Assembly: GCF_902459465.1 (NCBI RefSeq)
Contig: NC_047068.1
Location: forward strand, 21,599,195 to 21,663,194
DNA from: Asterias rubens
Lineage: Eukaryota > Echinodermata > Asteroidea > Forcipulatida > Asteriidae
Direction: 5' to 3'
DNA length: 64,000 bases
How positions within the stretch are numbered: the stretch's first letter is position 1; every line of letters starts with the position of its first letter. The position numbers and the translations under genes were made by a program. Under the pieces are notes generated by a model that was given only the letters and a program-made list of their open reading frames with translations, ran no database searches and was not told the DNA's origin. Shown one piece after another: positions 51,576 to 63,718 of the stretch.

Positions 51576-53457
51576 TACCCGTCTTTCTCCCGTCTTTTCC
51601 CTCTTTTACATTTTAAGAGAGTAACATAACCTCCGTTATTAGTTTACGACCACATACTTGGTAACATTGTTCAATGGTTTGTACACACCTTAGGCAAATT
51701 GGAATTGGGGTTCTGTGCGGGCGTTTTTGTGGCTAATGCAGAGTAATAACCACAATCTCAGACTTGAAATCAAGTCTATAGATGGTGCTGTTTTACAACC
51801 AGTCATACTATTTGCCGTGTACAAAAGAGCCCAGTTCCACCCCATGACGACTGTCAATAGACGGCCCTTAGTAACGCACTCCCGTGAAGGTTTGATCGAT
51901 CTGGGGGTTATGGTGACATCGTACATGGTCTCTTTCTTTCCTTAATATTCAATGAACCACCAACCTCGATTTACATAGTGCTACATAAGCTTACACACGC
52001 CTACCGGCATTGGGGTTCATTGTTTGGATGTAAAAACATCATGATCCAAGCATTAGGAAACTTTCACATTTTTAAAGGCTACTTAAAGTTTATCACAAGC
52101 AGCTTAAGTTGAGACAAAGTAACTTGTATTGGCAATAACTAAGTGCAAGGACATGTTTGTACAAATTCACAACTTTCCAATTCAAGATATTTCAAGACAA
52201 TTTGTATAAATACTGTACTGAGTTCAACACACTGTTTAAATTTACGAACAGAAATACACATAGTTTGATCAAAGTTGAAATGCACTCTGAGTGACACTGA
52301 ACATTAGTGTCAATAAAAACGTATGCGTATATTATACGACGTAACAACAAGTACAGCAGCTTTGAATAGTATAATGCATTTTATGAGTTCACTTCGAAGT
52401 ATAGGCCTACTACGGTTATGGGAAAAGGTATAACCAGTAGAGTTTCTGTCCTTACTCTATGGTATAACTTGTTATCTCCCAAAAACTTGGATAATAAGAA
52501 GTGTTACGGCTGTAACGCTTCTCAGATTGTGTACATGTTTTCCATAAGGATTATTATTCCTGCATGTACATTCGCTCCGTACTTTCGGCGATATCTATAA
52601 AAAAAACACGACCACATTTTGAAGTGAAATGTTCACATGTTTGTTTTATTGTATACAACATCATTAATATAGGAATTAAACAATCGAATAGTTAAAACCC
52701 AAAGGTATTCTTTGCATGCCTTTAAACCACTAAACCCAGACGCATTGAACCCTTAAGAACATGGATTTGTTAGAAGGCGAGGTTCGGGTTTCCTGGACAC
52801 AGTTACCCAGTTGGCAACTATGAGCTGTCAAATCAAACCTAACCCCCTCAGCAGACGACCGTGTCATATTGCGCGCAAAAAGCCGAGAGGGTCAAAAAGG
52901 TGACTAAATGCCACGTGCCTACGTGTACAACGTCTGGTGCTGTTGGCGATATTATAACCTTCGTGTATTTAGCAAATCAGCCAGACTGACGTTGACATGA
53001 CATTCGAGCACACTTGCCTTTAAATCAATCAATATAGTAACATTTTGTTCAGGAAATGGTTTGTTTATCTTGTGACATGAGAATTATTTTTGACGCGTTC
53101 GATGAAGGATATAGAAGTCGGGATAAGTATATGGTTGTGTTGTCTCTTTGGGTGCTTACCAAAATGTGTCCAGTACCTTTAAAGTATTGTGGTATAATCT
53201 GTCCTTCACCCATATGCCTATCGTATGTGAAAGCTAAACTGCCTAGTTAAAGACTCAGAATACTATTCTGAAAAAGGGGGTTAAAATCAGGACAGTTTGG
53301 ACTCTAAAGTTGATTTCATATCAACAATAAAGACAAATATTGCACAATCAACAAACTAAGTTACAAGAAAGAAGGAGGAGGGAATGATAGTAAACAGCAA
53401 ATCAACAACACACTCTCTTTCTCTTTTAATTGACCAAGGTATGAATCTTGTGCCAAT

Positions 53458-53700
53458 CCTTGTCTATGTCTCCTTTGGTTGGGAAGATCAGCTGGAAGCA
53501 CCCCGACTTCCCTTATAGCAACTACATCTGTATAGCTGAGCTTCTACCTTCCCCTTCCATGTTTTGTTGAGTGACCAGGTGATAAGCTGAGAGACAGGTT
53601 CTTTGGTGTTTCTGTATGAGTGCCCTGCGAGTATCGGACGATGTTGTTGTATTTTATACTTTGGATCATTGCCATACAGTTCAGTATTGGTCATAATATT
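53458..53700 (-). pseudogene. Possible non-LTR retrotransposon 3' ORF relic
   Basis: The minus-strand peptide ILAGHSYRNTKEPVSQLITW resembles the segment after reverse transcriptase in some invertebrate non-LTR elements (R-x-x-x-AGH-x-x-R...L-x-x-W). It is short, frame-broken and otherwise unsupported. Confidence 0.3.
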
Positions 53701-54782
53701 GACTCCAGTTTACATTTTGTGGCATTATTATAGTTAGGCTGAACCTTAACTGCTCTGTGTAATAAGAAATTAACAAGGTAAAAACCAAAGAGATGTTTTA
53801 AAGATTAAAATTATATGGACAAAATAAGTGTTTCGGGGACGTTCGTTTCAGTCTGGTAAAATGTCCGGTTCGTCACATGTTGAATTTCTCTTGAGCATTC
53901 CGCAGTTCGAAAAGTCGAGACCACACCGGCCCTTTCAGAGCCAACACTTTCACCAGCCAACACTTTCACAATTACATAGATTTATACATGGTTTTACAGA
54001 CAGGTTTACTATTTGTTTATAGTTTCTTCCTATTGTCCACACCATGCAAAGCTTCGAACTACACTGCAGGCCTACTTGTTAAGTTTTACTGTCTTCGGAG
54101 TTCGACTGCAGTTAGTTGCGAACGTTTGTTTTGTCTGTGTGTGTGTGTGTGGAGCCATGCTTGTACTAATGGACTGTGTCCAGACTAATGCTTTACGATT
54201 TGCCCAAGTTTGTCACGTGGAAAATAAATTGACCAGTAAACGTAATGATGAAACTAGATTTTTCTTTTTGGGGAAAGGAAAACTTTTGTTTGTGCACCAG
54301 ACACTATTGAGCCTCAGTAAATCGTCGAATGTTATGTACGGTGTTCCCAAAGTGACACCGCAAACATTAAATGTAATGGTCCCTACTACGTAATAATCAA
54401 CAAATCAGCCAACACCCACCCCCTCCCCTTAATGCCCACATGTCTGCTTGAAAATAAGGAGATAGGTGGACACAATGTAGATACAAAACTGACTTCCCTC
54501 ACCAAGCGCATCATGTTTGCAAACAACTTAATGGACGAACAGTTCTGTTCCACAATGGACGTCCTTGGTTATACAGAATAGGTGTACAGTGTCCTTTATT
54601 TGCATGGAATCTGGAAAAAAAGCTCTAGTCCTTGGTCTATGCTGGTGGCACTCAATGCCACAATGAAAAACACAATGTTTGTTTGATGAGATGGTAAAAC
54701 ATTCGTTATAACCAATTTTCTACAGCTCTAGTGATGAACATGTATAGGCCTAGTTGTGGCAGGAGATTCTGTCCCCCATATA

Positions 54783-54931
54783 GACCTTTTCGCAAATACC
54801 ATTGCGCAAGCGCAGACTGTTGAATGAGGTGCATTGTGGGATAGATATGGATCAAATTTGGACACCAGCTAGACCACAATGCACCTAATTCCAAGCTTTA
54901 CGCGCGCGCCACAGTATTTGCGAAAAGGTAC
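54783..54931. mobile_element. Inverted-repeat element of about 150 bp
   Basis: TAGACCTTTTCGCAAATACC pairs with GTATTTGCGAAAAGGTACG; an inner pair GGTGCATTGTGG / CCACAATGCACC is also present. Confidence 0.85.
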
Positions 54932-55568
54932 GAACTGTACAAAAAAACTTCTTCTGATAGCACCCTCTGTTGAATCCTCCTCATCAAGTCCATTTTCATG
55001 GGCGACAGAATCTCGGGCGGACAGATTTTCCTGGGACATAATCAACGACTTTGAGTGTATTTTATACGGAAATGTTGTTTGCATAATGCTAAACACAAGA
55101 GAAATTCACGCCAATCTAAGAGAAGCGTTTCTAAATTCGTTGCTCTCATGTTTTGTCAACCTTGTGGAAGTAGATTTTGGCTATATAATTTCTTCACAGA
55201 CATAGGCCTAATGTTTCGGTGATTTTGTTGTTACTTAACTGCAAACTCAAAACGTTAACCAAAATTATACGGATGTGCCCATTCGTATCGATTTAGGTTA
55301 CAATCTGTCAAGCTTGTAAAACGCAGTAAAGACAAAATAATATATTTCTTTAAGTGACAGTTCCTTTAGAAGCATGCTTTATGGTAGACTGGTCCCCTTT
55401 ACAGTTGTTGGCTGTTTTTATGTATACACATGACCATCGGATGTAGCTGCGAATCTTAAGAACAATGAAAGCCAATGTTGAGAGTTCAAAGGTGGTTATG
55501 TGCGTTGGCTCAATAGCCGATCTCTGGCGTAATTCACGATCCTCGAAGTGTACCGTCAGATGTTCAGG

Positions 55569-58500
55569 CTAGCTTGATTGAGGAGGGGGGTGGATGGGGG
55601 CGCCCTTCTGCCCCATTCTGGTATGCAAAAAAGGCTGCAGAACCTCGCTAAGCAATCGTTGCATGGGGACTTGTTCCTGGTTGAACTCAATCCACACTAG
55701 GGAAGATATCGTCAAGGCAATGTCCTTAATAAGCGGCAAGAGTGTCATGAGACGGTAGACGAGCCGATAGTCCTTCGGGTGTTCTCTGTAGATGCGCTGA
55801 TGCAAGGCGTCGAATGCTGTCAACTGGAGTTCTTGCAGTTCATCGGTGGCCTGGAGCGGGAGCGGGTTGGACAATGATGGACCTATATTTTTAAAACAAA
55901 AATAGAGGCCTGTTGTACTCATTTAGTTTCAACAATTTTTTTTATATTAAAACAGATTACTAAATATTAACCCTTGTCCATAATAATAATAATAGCAGTG
56001 CCGTCCTTATATTTAGCGCACATATCCGTCACTCAGTGACGCTCAATAATAATAATAATAATAACTTTCGATTTATATAGCGCCTAACAACTAACACTTA
56101 ATTCTCTAAGCGCTTAAACAAATTCTTATATAGCGCATTCCACAATAACCGTATCAATGCGCTTTACCATACAGTATTTTTCCTTCAAGGTGTGTGGGAC
56201 TATTACGTTTGAATTATGAGGTCTAGGCCTACTCCTTTTACATAGAACAATAATGGCTGTGGCGCAATTACTGCCAATCTAACCAGATATCGGGGCGAAC
56301 CCCTTCTCTGTTCAAAAAGTGCATTGTGTTCTCTTACACGTGTTACACCAACACACGGGACCAACGGCCTTACGTCCCATCCTTTACACTATGTGGTAAT
56401 GAGAGCAGACTGAACCCGCTGTCAATACACTCTCAATTGGTAAATCCTAAGCATTCAACAATCAAATGCAAAAAATCAAATTTAAAATCTTCAAATGGAT
56501 TGTTCCATTACTACAATCCTTTATTTGTTAAATCCCATCCCATTTAGAGTGTACGTCTTTCCTTGGTTCGGTTCCCAGCTTTAGACAGTCGTCAACCAAA
56601 ATGGATTCAAGAAAAAAACGCCCTCTGTCGGTTTATCATACTACATTACGAGTAAGAGGTGGTGACGTCTTGGACCAAGACTATAATCTCTAACCTGCGT
56701 TAAACAGAATCATTGCCTTGAGGAGTACGGCGATCCCCTTGCTGACACCAAGAGGCCGAAGGCGGTCAACCACGTTGGTGATCTGGTCATAGATGAGTAC
56801 ACCCTTCTCAATGCACAGCCGTCTGGTCATGATGAAGCCATCGGCAAAGAAGAGCGGTTTCTCTTTGCTCTGTTGTAGGAGCGAGGAGCGGTAGATCACA
56901 TTGGTGAGAAGGATCTCCATCCACGAGTTACACAGTAGAGCCATCTGATCGCTCAGGCACAGCTTTTCGAAACCTGGATTTGGGGGCGAAATGGAAGAAC
57001 CGTTATTGGTTTTCAGACACAGCCAGTCGAAACCTGGATTTGGGGGCGAAGTATGGAAGTACCGTCATTTGCTCGTACACTATGGTTTCTCCCTGTGAAA
57101 TAACGTAGTCTTTGAGAGAGATGACATTTCCTCACTAAAACATTTGGAGAAAGACTTTAGGCCTGAAGCCTTTCAAGCAGGCATCTGAAAATAATATTCT
57201 TTCATCTTTTAATATCTTACAACTTCAATGACTAGTTAAGCCCAAATTGTCGCAGGTTTTTTATGCTTAAGTTGAGATACACGAAGTGAGGATACTTTTA
57301 TCTTTGACAATACAACCATTTGTGTCTATTGCCTTGAAGGCTTGTGAGTAGTACGATAGGAGGCTAGACTTACCTGGAACTTTCTTGGCCCATTGTACCG
57401 TGTTGATCAGAGCTCGATCTGCCAGCTCAGCCATGATAATCATACCTGCCTTTGGGGTGACCTCTGTACTGTCCGCTCCGTGCAACCTGTACCATTCTAC
57501 CAACTCTTCAGGCATGGTGATCTTCAACACTTCGGGCTCTATGTCGAGCAGTCGCGTGGAGAAGTCACAAGCTGTGTGTGGTCATGAAAGAAAATACTTT
57601 AACAAAATTAAAAATCAGCGATAAAATATTATGCGGCAGCTACTTTGCTTTTGATACCGTTTAAAGGCAATATAAAAATAAAAATTAAAATTAAAATTGA
57701 AAAAGTCCAGCCCCCTTTGGGTGAAACAAGAATCATAAAACGTAAAAGTGGACACACTCGGAAGCCTGTTTGGTTTTTTTAATTTGTAAACATGATACTG
57801 TAAACATAAAAATAGAAAAAATTGGGCCTATTCAAAATGAAACCGATTTGAATGGGGAAAATGCTATATAATGTGTGGCAATTTGGTGTCCCTTAAAAGG
57901 ACATATGCCAAGTTTCTTACGATGCTGGTTCTTCTTTCTTGGGCCAGATTTGACCGGGCTGAAGTCGCGTTCGTCCGGTCGGCGTCTGTACTCCTGTCGC
58001 CCTCCTTTACACCGATTCAGTCGGACACCTAGATATCGGATGAAAAGTAACATGTATAGCAATCGCTTTACCAATTGCAGTAATATTTCTGACAGTTTTT
58101 AGACTAAAGACACACTCCAATGGACTACGTTTCGATCATGGAACTAAAGGGAACTTTGAACAGCGGTGTGCATGTCCATAAAGTCAGGTTGAAAAACAAA
58201 CACATTTATGAAAACACATTACCAACTTCTTTAGATCTGTTAAGCATAAAGCATTAAACTGTTACATGGCAAAACTGTTAACATACGATGCTTAATAAAC
58301 ACACTCGTTATCCCCCAGAATTTGAATATTATAAGCGTTCCCGCGGTAACGACTCTCAGGTGAAAGTTCTTCATGCACACGGACATTATTTGCTCTGGGG
58401 TTTCGGCAATATCTTACAAATGCGACTACATTTCGCAGGTCAACTTAATCTACATTCATAAAATATACGATTAAAACAATCGAACTACTCTAAAAAAAAA

Positions 58501-59577
58501 AAAAAAATTAAAAATTAAAACAATAAAAAAAGTTATACGTTGCCTTTAATGTAAATAACCTTACATTGTAACTCCACATGCACAGTTTGAAGTCTTATTT
58601 GGCTTGATATAAGAGTGTGTATATGTTCCCTGTATAATTACCTTCAACCATCATGCCTTCTTTGATGCATTTGTTGTACCGGCATGACTGACATGTCCGC
58701 CTATTTCCATGAAGCACTTCACATTGCTGGTCCTCTGAGCAAGAGTAGGCCAACTTCCCTATATTAATTGGAGTGTAACATTTTAAAGGCACTGGACACT
58801 ATTAATAGTAATGTCGTCAAAGTAGTTGTTAGCATAACATTTTACCTGGTAATGTGCAATGGAGAGCTGTTGGTAGTATAAACATTGTGAGAAACGGCTC
58901 CCTCTGAACTTGAACGTCCTTTTTGAGAAAGAGGTAATTTCTCAACTAAATAATAAAATACTTCAGCTGCCCTTTTTCGGCAGCTGCTGAGAGCACACAA
59001 ATTTTTGCACCAAGGAGTGTTTTGTTTACTTTCATCATTCTCTTGCTACTTCGCTGACCAATTGAGTCAACATTTTCACAGAATTTTGTTAAATCTTTAG
59101 TACATTCTTATTTTTTTAAGTCATTTCCTGCAGGCCCTATGACTTTACAAATGACACCTGGCTCGACTGTTACTGTCTCAGAATGTATTAACAACAAATT
59201 CTCAAAGGGGTAATCCTGTGTGGGGGGGGGGTCACAAAGAGTTAAGAAAGTCTTATCTCGAGTCAGCTAGGACGGGTCACTCGTCCTAAACTTAGTACTA
59301 GCCTTAAATTGTTAGCAACTCCTAAAGAGTTCCATGGCATAGTCCTAGGACTATCTTAGTGAAATCGATCCCTAGTTATAAAAAACTTACTTTGAACAGT
59401 TCTCTTGAAGAATGCCTTACACGCCTCACATGACGCCACGCCGTAATGGTAGCCCGTTGCCAACCCTTTGCACACCACGCACAACCTCCTAGACCTCTCC
59501 TTCCTCATAGGGCCATACATCCCCGTAGAACCACCCTCTGCTTCCACAAAGCCCGTGGTGATGCTTGCCGTCTGCAT
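55569..59577 (-). CDS. Nuclear receptor with ERR-type DNA-binding domain and divergent ligand-binding domain (400 aa)
   Basis: The exons on the minus strand are 59391-59577, 58642-58758, 57921-58028, 57374-57571, 56695-56973 and 55569-55882, with all phases consistent. After a very short N-terminus the first zinc finger is C-x2-C-x13-C-x2-C with P-box CEACKAFF, as in estrogen-related receptors; the second is C-x5-C-x9-C-x2-C. The C-terminal extension [17 protein letters not shown] matches the ERR T/A box, so an extended half-site of ERR type is the likely DNA target (inference). The LBD keeps [32 protein letters not shown] and an AF-2 core LLSEVL of the form hydrophobic-hydrophobic-x-Glu-hydrophobic-hydrophobic, but elsewhere differs strongly from canonical ERR. 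It is best called an NR3B-like receptor, possibly lineage-specific. A close paralogue follows at 62270. The ATG at 59577 is used because an in-frame stop lies just upstream. Confidence 0.9.
56055..56390 (-). repeat. SINE body, minus strand, receptor intron 5
   Basis: The minus strand carries GGATGGGACGTAAGGCCGTT, GTGCACTTTTTG-like and GGGGTTCGCCCCGATATCTG blocks and a GCGCTATATAAGAATTTG tail. Confidence 0.7.
57062..57340. mobile_element. TTAA-family element, degraded, receptor intron 4
   Basis: It contains TCTCCCTGTGAAATAACGTAG, CTTTAGGCCTGAAGCC and a worn right end (CAATACAACCATTTGTGTC). Confidence 0.65.
58782..59100. mobile_element. TTAA-family element, right end missing, receptor intron 1
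   Basis: It begins TTTAAAGGCACTGGACACTAT, 24 bp upstream of the receptor exon 2 acceptor in gene order, and fades near 59100. Confidence 0.75.
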
Positions 59578-60095
59578 TTGGTCCCTACCCGTGTCCCCTT
59601 TGAACTTTTGGGGTTAAAGTACCGCGACTTTTCTGTAGAATGACAAAAATTAAATCCAATGGGGGCGCGGTATAGACCTTTATCATGCTGTCCCCATCTT
59701 GGTCATGTTCCTCGTATCGAGTATCAATAACAAATGGTGATAGTTATTTTGTAAATAGGAACCAGACTATGTTGTTCTTCCAGCCTCAGTTTGGTATTTG
59801 ATGGCTGCACCATGATAAAAAATCTACTGTCCAGTTTTCTAGGGAAAGATATTTGCATATATATATATATTATATATAAACATTACAGTCAAGTTAGTGT
59901 GGCCTTCAAGTAAAAACAATTATAAGCTTACTTATTCTTATTGTAAACATGTTATATTGATTCTGTTGCAAACTACTTTTTAAAATTGTCCTAAATACAA
60001 ATTATATATTCACTGTCATTGAGGAGTACAATATAAAATAAATATCTTGTTATTGAATTGAATTTAAATGATAACTGCCCTCCCTGTCAACTTAC

Positions 60096-60310
60096 CACGA
60101 CTGTGATGTAAAACCAACAGACCAAAAGAGGTCGCGGAAGACTTCCACGCAGCCACGGTAACTGAACAGGGCCGCCAAAAAGTCCAATGGGACTCACAGC
60201 TCTGCACTGTAAACACAATGCAACAACGCTGTAAAACGCTAGAATTACACCCGAGGCGGTAAATTTCCGCGTGGAAGCGGGAGAAAAAGTCCAACGGGAA
60301 CACGGCTACG
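60096..60310 (-). other. Possible 5' non-coding exon of the nuclear receptor gene
   Basis: A strong donor (GTGGTAAGT on the minus strand, boundary at 60096) ends a GC-richer segment in otherwise AT-rich DNA. A good acceptor with a pyrimidine tract (TTTTTGTCATTCTACAG, boundary at 59632/59633) lies 55 bases upstream of the receptor ATG. Together they suggest a leader exon spliced to 59391-59632. The 5' edge is a guess; no transcript evidence is available. Confidence 0.4.
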
Positions 60311-60732
60311 ATTCAAACATTGTACCTTAAAACTAGAGTTCACCAAGATTTTGAGCATAACTGTCGTGTATAATCAACTTTGCCCTGTAACCTCCTTGAC
60401 ATTGAGCGTCCACATCACGTCATGCAACAAAATAGCAAAATCATTGGTAACAAAAAGATAGACCCACAAAGTGGAAACTGGTTAAACTTGTTAGATAAGA
60501 GTTTGGAATTGGGGCGTGACGGTCACATGCTTGAATACTTTGAGTTGCCGTGAGCAAAGCGGTGAACCTTGTGACGCAATGTAGGTTACGGCATGGCTTA
60601 CAGGCAATGGACACCTTTGGTAATTGTCAAAGACCAGTATTCTCAATTGTATTCTTACTTGTATCATAACAAGCAAACAACTACTGAACGGAGTTTGCTT
60701 AAAAAGTTTACTAATCTTGTCAATGTTGGGTT

Positions 60733-61092
60733 TGGGCACTGGACACTATGGTAATTACTCAAAGTAATTGTTGGCATAACAACTTACATGGTAACGAGCG
60801 ATGGAGAGCTGTTGATAGTATAAACAGTGTGAGAAACGGCTACCTCTGATTTAATAGTAACGTAGTTTTAGAGAAAGAGGTGATTTGTCACTCAAATGAT
60901 AAAAGACTTCATGCCTGAAGCCTTTTTTCGGCATCTGAAAGCACATAAGTGTGTGAAACAATGGTGTATTTTTTTCATTATTCTCTTGCAACTACGATGA
61001 CCAATTGTCTCAAAATTTTCTATTGCATAACAATGTTGGAATACACCAAGTGAGGATACTAATCTTTGGCAATTACCAAAGGTGTCCAGAAG
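60733..61092. mobile_element. TTAA-family element
   Basis: It begins GGGCACTGGACACTATGGTAATT and ends AATTACCAAAGGTGTCCAG; the terminal TTAA is eroded. A partial copy lies at 60600-60690. Confidence 0.8.
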
Positions 61093-61697
61093 CATATATA
61101 AATGATGCGTTATTGAAATCAAGACTGGAATGAACGACATCTTCCAGAAATGTATACTGCGCCACTGTACTTTTAAAGGCTGAAGCCGCAGTTTCTAAAA
61201 CACCACTCGACAGCTCTCCATTCGGGCAAAGTGCATTAAGATAGCCTTTGTATGTGCATTTCGCGATAGGATAGAAAACATGTACGATACGATTACTTCT
61301 TGTTCTCCTCTAACAACAATTGAACTACGGTTTATTTGATAAAAATAGTAACTATTCATAGCTTTGGACACGCGATAAATTTATGCAGGTTTTTATGATG
61401 ATTTGTGATAATGCGTTCAAACTGTATTTGTACAGATTCCACCTGAATGCATTAATGCATTATTGTCAACAATTCAAACTATTTTACACATTTTGTTTTA
61501 AGTGCTCAAAACACTCAATATATATATTACAGTTTATTCAGAAGCATATGATTTCAATGTCATTTTGTAAACGATAATTTCTCACTATGTGAGTATTATT
61601 TATTTTGAATAGGAACATAAGTTTCAAGACTTTGTAACATGAGCTGAGAGGGTCCAGCACTCAGCCTTGAAGAGTACTGTCATTCGTAAACACAATG

Positions 61698-61851
61698 ATT
61701 TGTTTGTTTGTTTGTTTGTTTGTTTGTTTGTTTGTTTGTTTGTTTGTTTGTTTGTTTGTTTGTTTGTTTGTTTGTTTGTTTGTTTGTTTGTTTGTTTGTT
61801 TGTTTGTTTGTTTGTTTGTTTGTTTGTTTGTTTGTTTGTTTGTTTGTTTGT
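61698..61851. repeat. (TTTG)n microsatellite, about 38 units
   Basis: A perfect tetranucleotide run. It generates long poly-FVCL and poly-KQTN frames that are not genes. Confidence 0.99.
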
Positions 61852-61984
61852 GGACAATGAAATTTTCATTGGAACTTGGCAGAGGGCACCACGGCAAAAG
61901 CATAGGGCTGGCACCACGGCATTTGGTGTGGGTGCCATGGGTTATTGTTATGCCGAATGGGGTCGGACAGCTATAATTCCTAAC

Positions 61985-62131
61985 GGAAACAGGCCAACTC
62001 GTACCAAGTCAACTCGTACCCAAACTGTTGTACCCAAGTCAACTCGTACCCCAGTCAACTCGTACCCAGGTCAACTCGTACCCACGTTATTTCGTTCCCA
62101 AGTCAACTCGACCCAAGTCAGCTCGTATCGT
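61985..62131. repeat. About 16-bp tandem repeat (CAAGTCAACTCGTACC)
   Basis: Eight to nine variable units, diverging towards the right. Confidence 0.85.
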
Positions 62132-62174
62132 CTAAAGTTAAATGCAGAGGAGAAGTTTATATGGGTACAACCAG

Positions 62175-62289
62175 ATCAGTCGTTTGGTCATCAGCAGTCA
62201 CTCATAGATCAGCTGTCGGGTCATCATCAGCAGTCACTCATATATCAGCCGTCTGGTCATCATCATCACTCATAGATCGGCCGTCTGGA
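62175..62289. repeat. About 35-bp tandem repeat overlapping the receptor 2 stop codon
   Basis: GTCATCATCAGCAGTCACTCA...ATCAGCYGTCTG units; the third unit contains the stop (TCA at 62270-62272, read on the minus strand) and the last codons of the receptor. Confidence 0.85.
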
Positions 62290-63718
62290 AGCTCTGCGAG
62301 CATCTTGGGGTTCCAGTGCTCGCCTGTTGTCCGGACTGTACCTGCATGATCGGTTGCAGGACCTCCTTCAGAAGTTGCTGCAGAGGGATCTGCTCCCGGA
62401 TAAACTCACTCCATACCTGGCTGGCGACGGTGAGGGCGACATCCTTGATGAGCGGCATGAGCATCATGAGGTGGTAGACGAGGCGGCTGTCCCCCGGGTG
62501 ATCCTGCTGGATGCGGTAGTGCAAGGCGTCCTGCACGGTGGACTGGATGTCTTGAATCTCTTGCATGGATTGTAAGGGGAGACGGTTGGACAAAGAAGGA
62601 CCTGGAAGATGAATATAAGAAATGGAATTACAACTAAAGCAAGCAAGCAAACTGGATGTCCGAGCTTGGTAATGTCATCTACCCCATATACAGCTCATTT
62701 TGTCTCAAGCTAAGTATCGGGTAGACTAAAAGCCACGATCAAAGACTTGGAACCGATACTACTATTACCTGCGTTAAAGAGCATCATCGTCTTGAGTATA
62801 ACCACGATGCCCTTGCTGAGTTTGAGTAGCCTGAACCGGTTGACTACATTCATGATCTGGTCGAAGATGAGCAGGGTCGTACTGGTACTCCAGTCGGGCG
62901 AGGAGTAGAGATCCTCCCGGTAAACCAGGAGACCCTTGGCGAAGTACACGATGTCGTTGCCGTCGATAAAGACCGATGTACGGTAGATCACATTGGTCAG
63001 GAGTACCTCCATCCACGAGTTACACAGCAGGGCCATCTGGTTGTTCAGGCACAGCTTGTCAAAACCTATGTCAGGATTTGTTGTTTACACAAACAGCATT
63101 ATCAGTCGCAAAGATGTGGATTATTTTATTTATCTAAACACCCGTTTCGGACTGGCACTCCAGAGTTGTGCCGAACCAAACTCTGAATTAAGTACATGAA
63201 AAGTTCGACGTCTGGAACAAGGAGCGACTGGACACGCTAGAAGTCGAAAGATCGACTGTTGCAGTCGTTGGGAACGACTCTTGAGCACCTTGGTTTCACA
63301 CGTTGGTCTTGTCATGAGCCAAACCCAATGTAAATGTAATATGTTTAGTTCACCTGTCTGAAACCAGCATTTATTTGGGTCGACCTAAGAGTCGCTCCTA
63401 ATCTACTTGGTTCGGCGCGACTCTGGCGCGTCTGTCTGAAACGGGTGTAATTGTTATGTAAAGGGTTTCAGAATTTTTCACATAATTTTTTTATTGAGGG
63501 TAGGTCTTCACTCTGCTTACCAGGGACTTGTTTAGCCCACCGTACGGTAGTGATCAGTGCCCTGTCCGCCATCTCGGCCATTAACTTCATGGCTGGAGCT
63601 AGATCTTGGGGAAGGATTTTCCCGCCTGCGAGTTTGCGCTTTTGAATCACCTCCTCTGGTATCGTGATCTTCAAGACTTCCGGTTCGATCTCAAGAAGGC
63701 GCTCAGAAAACTCCAAAG
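62270..63718 (-). CDS. Second nuclear receptor, ligand-binding half, 5' partial (tandem paralogue)
   Basis: The exons on the minus strand are 63521-63718, 62769-63065 and 62270-62601. They correspond one-to-one, with the same intron phases, to the last three exons of the receptor at 55569; the first of the three is 198 nt in both genes. Shared blocks include [65 protein letters not shown] and the AF-2 core LLKEVL. The middle exon is 18 nt longer (297 against 279) and the C-terminus is longer and unrelated. No DNA-binding exon lies between 63719 and 64000, so it is either beyond the right edge or absent. Lineage and DNA target of this copy cannot be judged here. It lies head-to-tail with the first receptor. 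Confidence 0.9.

Larger units (their letters stand above)
51053..55568. other. Intergenic region between tektin-3 and the nuclear receptor
   Basis: It contains the inverted AGTGAAA element (51430-51575), a repeat piece near 52385-52640 (CACTTCGAAGT...GGCGATATC), a possible retroelement relic (53458-53700) and a foldback element (54783-54931). No further gene is recognised; the tektin-3 promoter should be near 51000-51200. Confidence 0.5.
60311..62269. other. Region between the two nuclear receptors
   Basis: It holds TTAA-family pieces (60600-60690 and 60733-61092), the (TTTG)n run and two short tandem arrays. No exon is recognised between about 61100 and 61690. Confidence 0.5.

Noticed and set aside
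54013..54393. 126-residue plus-strand frame as a possible gene
   Set aside because: No domain, no splice partners and AT-rich composition like the surrounding intergenic DNA.
61624..62275. Open frames of about 100-200 aa with poly-FVCL or poly-KQTN
   Set aside because: They are translations of the (TTTG)n microsatellite and neighbouring tandem repeats.
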